A DNA stretch of 64,000 nucleotides, from contig NZ_JAUSWW010000001.1 in assembly GCF_030815415.1 (NCBI RefSeq), forward strand, positions 9,362,001 to 9,426,000. Reading direction: 5' to 3'. A program made the translations under genes and the position numbers. The first letter of the stretch is position 1; each line of letters opens with the position of its first letter. The stretch comes from Streptomyces canus (GTDB lineage Bacteria > Actinomycetota > Actinomycetes > Streptomycetales > Streptomycetaceae). Under the pieces are notes generated by a model. The model did no database searches and was not told the DNA's origin. It was given only the letters and a program-made list of their open reading frames with translations. Below, in pieces: positions 61,179-64,000 of this stretch.

Positions 61179-62288
61179 TCACGGCGGGAACCGCTGCGGG
61201 TGGAAGTCCGTGAGCAGTGCGTCTCTTTCGCCGGTGAGGATTTCTGAGGCAAGGAGTCTGCCGACGACGGGTCCGAGGGTGATGCCGCTGTGGGTGACGG
61301 CCTCGTAGTAGCCCGGCACGGACGGTACCGGTCCTACGGAGGGGAATCCGTCGGCGGGGATGGGCCGGTGGGCCGTCCGTGCCTGGGCGATGGGGGAGTC
61401 GCCGAGTTCGGGAACGACGTGCCGGGCCGATTCGTGGAGCAGGCGGGCGAGTTGGCCGGGTTCTTCGCCGGTGTCGATGAGGGCGTCGATCTCCCGGCTG
61501 TGGAGGACCACCGAGGCGTCTCCGTCCGGGCGCATCTCGATGTGAGGTGCGTGCATGGCCCGGTGGATCGGGACGGGAGCACAGCTGATCCGGGCGACGA
61601 CGCCGGGCTCTGCGCGCATCGGCAGGTGCCGTGCGATGAGCCCGGCGATGTGAGAGGCGCTGGGGCCCGCCGCGTTCACGACGACGTCGACGTCGAGAGA
61701 GCTCCCGTCGGACAGGGCAACGGTCCGGACGCTTCCGTCGCCGCCGGTGCCGAGGTCACGGACCGCGACGCCGGAGCGGAGCTCGGCGCCGGATGCCACG
61801 GCTTCGTGGACCAGGCGGCGGACGAGATGACGGCCGTGCACCCAGCCCTCGTCGGGGTAGAACAGCACCCGAGCCTCACCGGGCACCGTGACGGCGGGTT
61901 CGAGGCGGCGGCGCACGTCGGCCCCCGTGTATTCCTCGACCCGGTAGCCCCAACCGGCCAACAACTCGGCCGTTTTGAGGAACCGTGCCTGCGCCGTGGG
62001 TTCGCCCGCCCAGCGCAGATGGCCGCTGGGATACCACCACGAGTCCGGTCCGATGACCTTCGCCAGGTCACGGTGGGCCGACATGCCCGCGACGTTCAGG
62101 TCGAAGTAGGACCTGCTCACGGTCTTGTTGCTGGCGTTGACCCACGAGAAGGACCAGTTGGTGACACCCTCGCCCGGTCGGCCCGCGTCGATGAACACCA
62201 CTTGGGCGCCGCGCCGGGACAGGTTCCAGCCCACGCTGGCTCCCAGGACGCCCACGCCGATGACGGCTACACGTTCAGGCTGCTTCAC
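61179..62288 (-). CDS. FAD-dependent amino acid/amine oxidoreductase (DAO family)
   Basis: The 369-residue protein starts at GTG 62288 (VKQPERVAVIGVGVLGASVGWNLSRRGAQVVFIDAGRPGEG). The FAD-binding motif is immediate. Further DAO motifs are TNWSFSWVNASNK, VFYPDEGWVHGRHLVRRLVHEAVASGAEL, VVNAAGPSASHIAG, and PVPSVPGYYEAVTHSGITLGPVVGRLLASEILTG (FAD pyrophosphate site near the end). It probably oxidises a D-amino acid, glycine or a secondary amine. Its first codons overlap the small lipoprotein gene, implying coupled translation. Confidence 0.85.
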   Translation of the reverse strand: MKQPERVAVIGVGVLGASVGWNLSRRGAQVVFIDAGRPGEGVTNWSFSWVNASNKTVSRSYFDLNVAGMSAHRDLAKVIGPDSWWYPSGHLRWAGEPTAQARFLKTAELLAGWGYRVEEYTGADVRRRLEPAVTVPGEARVLFYPDEGWVHGRHLVRRLVHEAVASGAELRSGVAVRDLGTGGDGSVRTVALSDGSSLDVDVVVNAAGPSASHIAGLIARHLPMRAEPGVVARISCAPVPIHRAMHAPHIEMRPDGDASVVLHSREIDALIDTGEEPGQLARLLHESARHVVPELGDSPIAQARTAHRPIPADGFPSVGPVPSVPGYYEAVTHSGITLGPVVGRLLASEILTGERDALLTDFHPQRFPP

Positions 62289-62403
62289 GAACCCGATCCT
62301 CACGCTCCCGCTCGGTGTAGTCCGTCGGATTGCCGCATCCCGCGAGCAAGAGGGCCGCCGCCCCGACGGCCGCCGCCGTTCCAAGTCCCCATCGTGGCTT
62401 CAT
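62275..62403 (-). CDS. 42-residue lipoprotein
   Basis: The frame MKPRWGLGTAAAVGAAALLL-AGC-GNPTDYTERER... ends in TGA at 62275-62277. It has a basic N-terminus, a hydrophobic stretch and a lipobox LLAGC, with Cys about residue 23, followed by a short charged tail. It was too short for standard ORF listing. It overlaps the first codons of the downstream FAD oxidoreductase by 14 bp, a sign of translational coupling. Function unknown. Confidence 0.55.
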   Translation of the reverse strand: MKPRWGLGTAAAVGAAALLLAGCGNPTDYTEREREDRVREAA

Positions 62404-62832
62404 CGTTGGCCCCCGAGTCTGCTCCGCAGTCCATCTCGGTCGCTGCTGCACAAAGAACGTAGCCGTCTACGGCCGTCCGGTCACCGTGCCCGTCGACAAC
62501 GCATCGGACATGGGGAACCGAGAGGATCGGCCGATCGTCCTAGTGGGCGTGCCGCGCGCTCTCACCCCTGGAATCGGCATGCTTGGGGTGCCTGGCATGG
62601 ACAACGATGTCACCTCTGCGGCTTTTGACCAGAAGCCCGCAGGCTGTGGCGAACGCTCCATTGAAGCCTTGACGTCGTCGGCTCTGCGGGGTGAGTCGGC
62701 TGCGACGGACGAGGCGGCGAAGTGGCGACTGTGACCGAAAGACGCTCCCTGCTGCCCCGCGTGGAGACGCCGGGTCGGCGGAAAGCGGAACCGCCTCTAG
62801 AATCCTGGCGACCACATCGGGGGAAAGTCGGT
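62404..62832. other. Gene-free region ahead of the kinase operon
   Basis: This 429-bp stretch has no convincing frame. It ends with a TAGAAT -10-like hexamer at 62798-62803 and a GGGGGAAAG ribosome site at 62818-62826 for the gene at 62833. No matching -35 is obvious. Confidence 0.45.
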
Positions 62833-63627
62833 ATGGAAACAATCATTGTGCAGCCGCCCGGTCCGTCGCGACCGGGCGAAGTCGACGTCGGCGGACCCGA
62901 GTTGCTGCGCATGGGGCCGGGCGACGTGGCTGACTTCGGGCGCGGACTGCCGGGCGGCCGGGGAGTCGCCATCGTCCTGCCCGACCCCGGAATCTCCCGG
63001 CGGGCGGGGCGCCTGGAGGCGGCCGAGGACTACTGGCGGCTGTCGAACTTCAGCCGTGACACCGCGTATGCGGTCGAGAACCTGGAGGGTGCCGGCGAGT
63101 ACATCACCGTCGCGCCCGGTCGGCTGGGGGCGCCGGTGCCCTTCGAGTTCTCCCGAGTCGTCCTGCCCGCGATGAGCGGCACCGTCGACTTCAAGGTGTT
63201 CGCCCCGCAGCACGCCTATCTGGACAAGCGATCCTCCCCCGGCGCAGGGGAGTTGACCGTGCATCCCTACGCGCTCGACGTGACGGCGAAGTACTTCCTT
63301 GTACTCGTGGCCCTGTGCGAGCCGCGCCTGCGCGATCCCTCGGACGGCGCACTGCCGGGCGCGGGGGACATCGCGGAGCGGCTTCGCCCGCTGGAGAGCT
63401 GTCGTGGTCTGACCCGTTCCGCGGTGAACTACCACATCGACTATCTGGCCTTCGCCAAACTGCGCCTGGACCTCGGCGAGGAGCCCGGAGCGGACGGCAA
63501 CGGCCGCACCGGCGCCAAGCGCGCCCGGCTGGCATCCCTCGCCCTGCGCTTCGGCCTCGTGCGCGAGGAACACCTCGCCCTGTTGCCGTCCCGCAGACGG
63601 CCCGTCCCGCAGGAGAGCGGCGCATGA
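62833..63627 (+). CDS. Hypothetical protein in a Ser/Thr kinase operon
   Basis: The 264-residue protein (ATG 62833 after GGGGGAAAG) has an N-terminal half of beta character (VQPPGPSRPGEVDVGGPELLRMGPGDVADFGRG, LSNFSRDTAYAVENLEGAGEYITVAPGRLGAPVPFEFSRVVLP), which resembles a forkhead-associated or sugar-fold-like domain. The C-terminal half is helical (YALDVTAKYFLVLVALCEPRL, RSAVNYHIDYLAFAKLRLDL, RLASLALRFGLV), with possible helix-turn-helix character. The FHA guess fits the kinase gene that overlaps its end by ATGA but is unproven. Confidence 0.65.
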   Translation: METIIVQPPGPSRPGEVDVGGPELLRMGPGDVADFGRGLPGGRGVAIVLPDPGISRRAGRLEAAEDYWRLSNFSRDTAYAVENLEGAGEYITVAPGRLGAPVPFEFSRVVLPAMSGTVDFKVFAPQHAYLDKRSSPGAGELTVHPYALDVTAKYFLVLVALCEPRLRDPSDGALPGAGDIAERLRPLESCRGLTRSAVNYHIDYLAFAKLRLDLGEEPGADGNGRTGAKRARLASLALRFGLVREEHLALLPSRRRPVPQESGA

Positions 63628-64000
63628 GCTCGTCAGGCGCCGAAGAGGGCGCTCTCGAAACGCCGCGCCTGCCGGCGGGGTTCCGTATCGAGGGCTGGGA
63701 GTTGGACGCCGTCATCGGGTCGGGTGGCTGGGGGACCGTGTACGAGGCCCGCGCGGTCGCCGACGGCACGATCGTGGCGGTGAAGGTGCTGCCGACCGGC
63801 GCCCTGGCACCCGGTCAGCGCGCCGCACTCGGCGAACTGGTCGCGCGCGAGGTGCGGTTCAGCGCCGAGGCGGACCACCCCCACCTCGTGCGGACGCATG
63901 CCGTGTGCACCGTGGACGCGCCGGACCTGCCCGCGCTGGACGGTGCCATCGCACTCGTCATGGACCGCGCCGAGGCCAGTGTGCGCCAGGTGCTGGATGC
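63624..64000 (+). CDS. Ser/Thr protein kinase, N-terminal part (cut by window edge)
   Basis: The ATG at 63624 overlaps the previous stop. The first 125 residues contain the kinase glycine loop AVIGSGGWGTVYEAR, the VAIK-type strand TIVAVKVLP with the ATP-binding Lys, and an alpha-C helix region with Glu (LGELVAREVRFSAEADHPHLVRTHAV). It is a Hanks-type (PknB-like) kinase. The catalytic loop and any sensor domain lie beyond the right edge. Confidence 0.93.
   Translation, partial: MSSSGAEEGALETPRLPAGFRIEGWELDAVIGSGGWGTVYEARAVADGTIVAVKVLPTGALAPGQRAALGELVAREVRFSAEADHPHLVRTHAVCTVDAPDLPALDGAIALVMDRAEASVRQVLD

Overview
The window is a high-GC actinobacterial chromosome segment, almost certainly Streptomyces. 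The reasons are strong third-position GC bias, many GTG and TTG starts, overlapping stop/start junctions, a whiE-type spore-pigment cluster, many SpoIIE-phosphatase, STAS and HATPase regulators, and a LacI-family operator with the 14-bp palindrome typical of Streptomyces cellulase genes. I saw no tRNA, rRNA, CRISPR array or insertion sequence. Both edges cut genes: a DAHP synthase on the left and a Ser/Thr protein kinase on the right.

Layout. (1) 1-1740: the start of a class I DAHP synthase gene, preceded by an attenuator-like leader encoding a 20-residue peptide with W-Y-W-R-F, then a TPR protein. (2) 1820-10019: a plant-polysaccharide island. It holds a GH43 plus GH10-GH62 xylan operon, a divergent GH27 alpha-galactosidase with a ricin-type lectin domain, a GH12-CBM2 endoglucanase, and a LacI-type repressor. 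TGGGAGCGCTCCCA-like operators lie in front of both the endoglucanase and the repressor. (3) 10240-24490: small unknown proteins, a BrkB-like membrane protein, a P-loop kinase, and a dense set of signalling genes. These include a 1417-residue soluble hybrid histidine kinase with seven HAMP-like units, an ANTAR-PAS-SpoIIE phosphatase, three stand-alone HATPases and a STAS protein, plus a divergent MFS/XRE-cupin pair.

(4) 24869-37823: a compact biosynthetic operon of 12 co-directional genes, which I consider the most interesting part. It encodes a fatty acyl-AMP ligase, two long and one normal-length acyl-CoA dehydrogenase, a short ACAD-like helical protein, two carrier proteins, a KAS III-like enzyme, a partner with the same fold but no active-site Cys, an ATP-grasp amino acid ligase, a PLP decarboxylase and a phosphopantetheinyl transferase. 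The ATP-grasp/decarboxylase/carrier trio has the composition of the butirosin BtrJ/BtrK/BtrI system that makes gamma-aminobutyryl-ACP. Together with the acyl-ligase and ketosynthase pair it suggests an amino-acyl plus fatty-acyl condensation pathway (inference).

(5) 37840-45297: more partner-switching genes, ending in an rsbR-rsbS-rsbT-rsbX-rsbU-like stressosome operon. (6) 45350-48021: a methyltransferase, a small monooxygenase-fold protein, and an NlpC/P60-like protein that has lost its catalytic Cys. (7) 48311-58188: the spore-pigment region. It has an FAD hydroxylase, then a surface protein with its class F-like sortase, then the whiE I-VII-like minimal polyketide operon, and a convergent methyltransferase. 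(8) 58232-64000: a beta-helix secreted protein, a small membrane protein, a methyltransferase, a nonsense-interrupted pseudogene, an FAD oxidoreductase overlapping a 42-residue lipoprotein, and the start of a Ser/Thr kinase operon.

Product calls rest on recognising motifs in the translated sequence; no database search was run.
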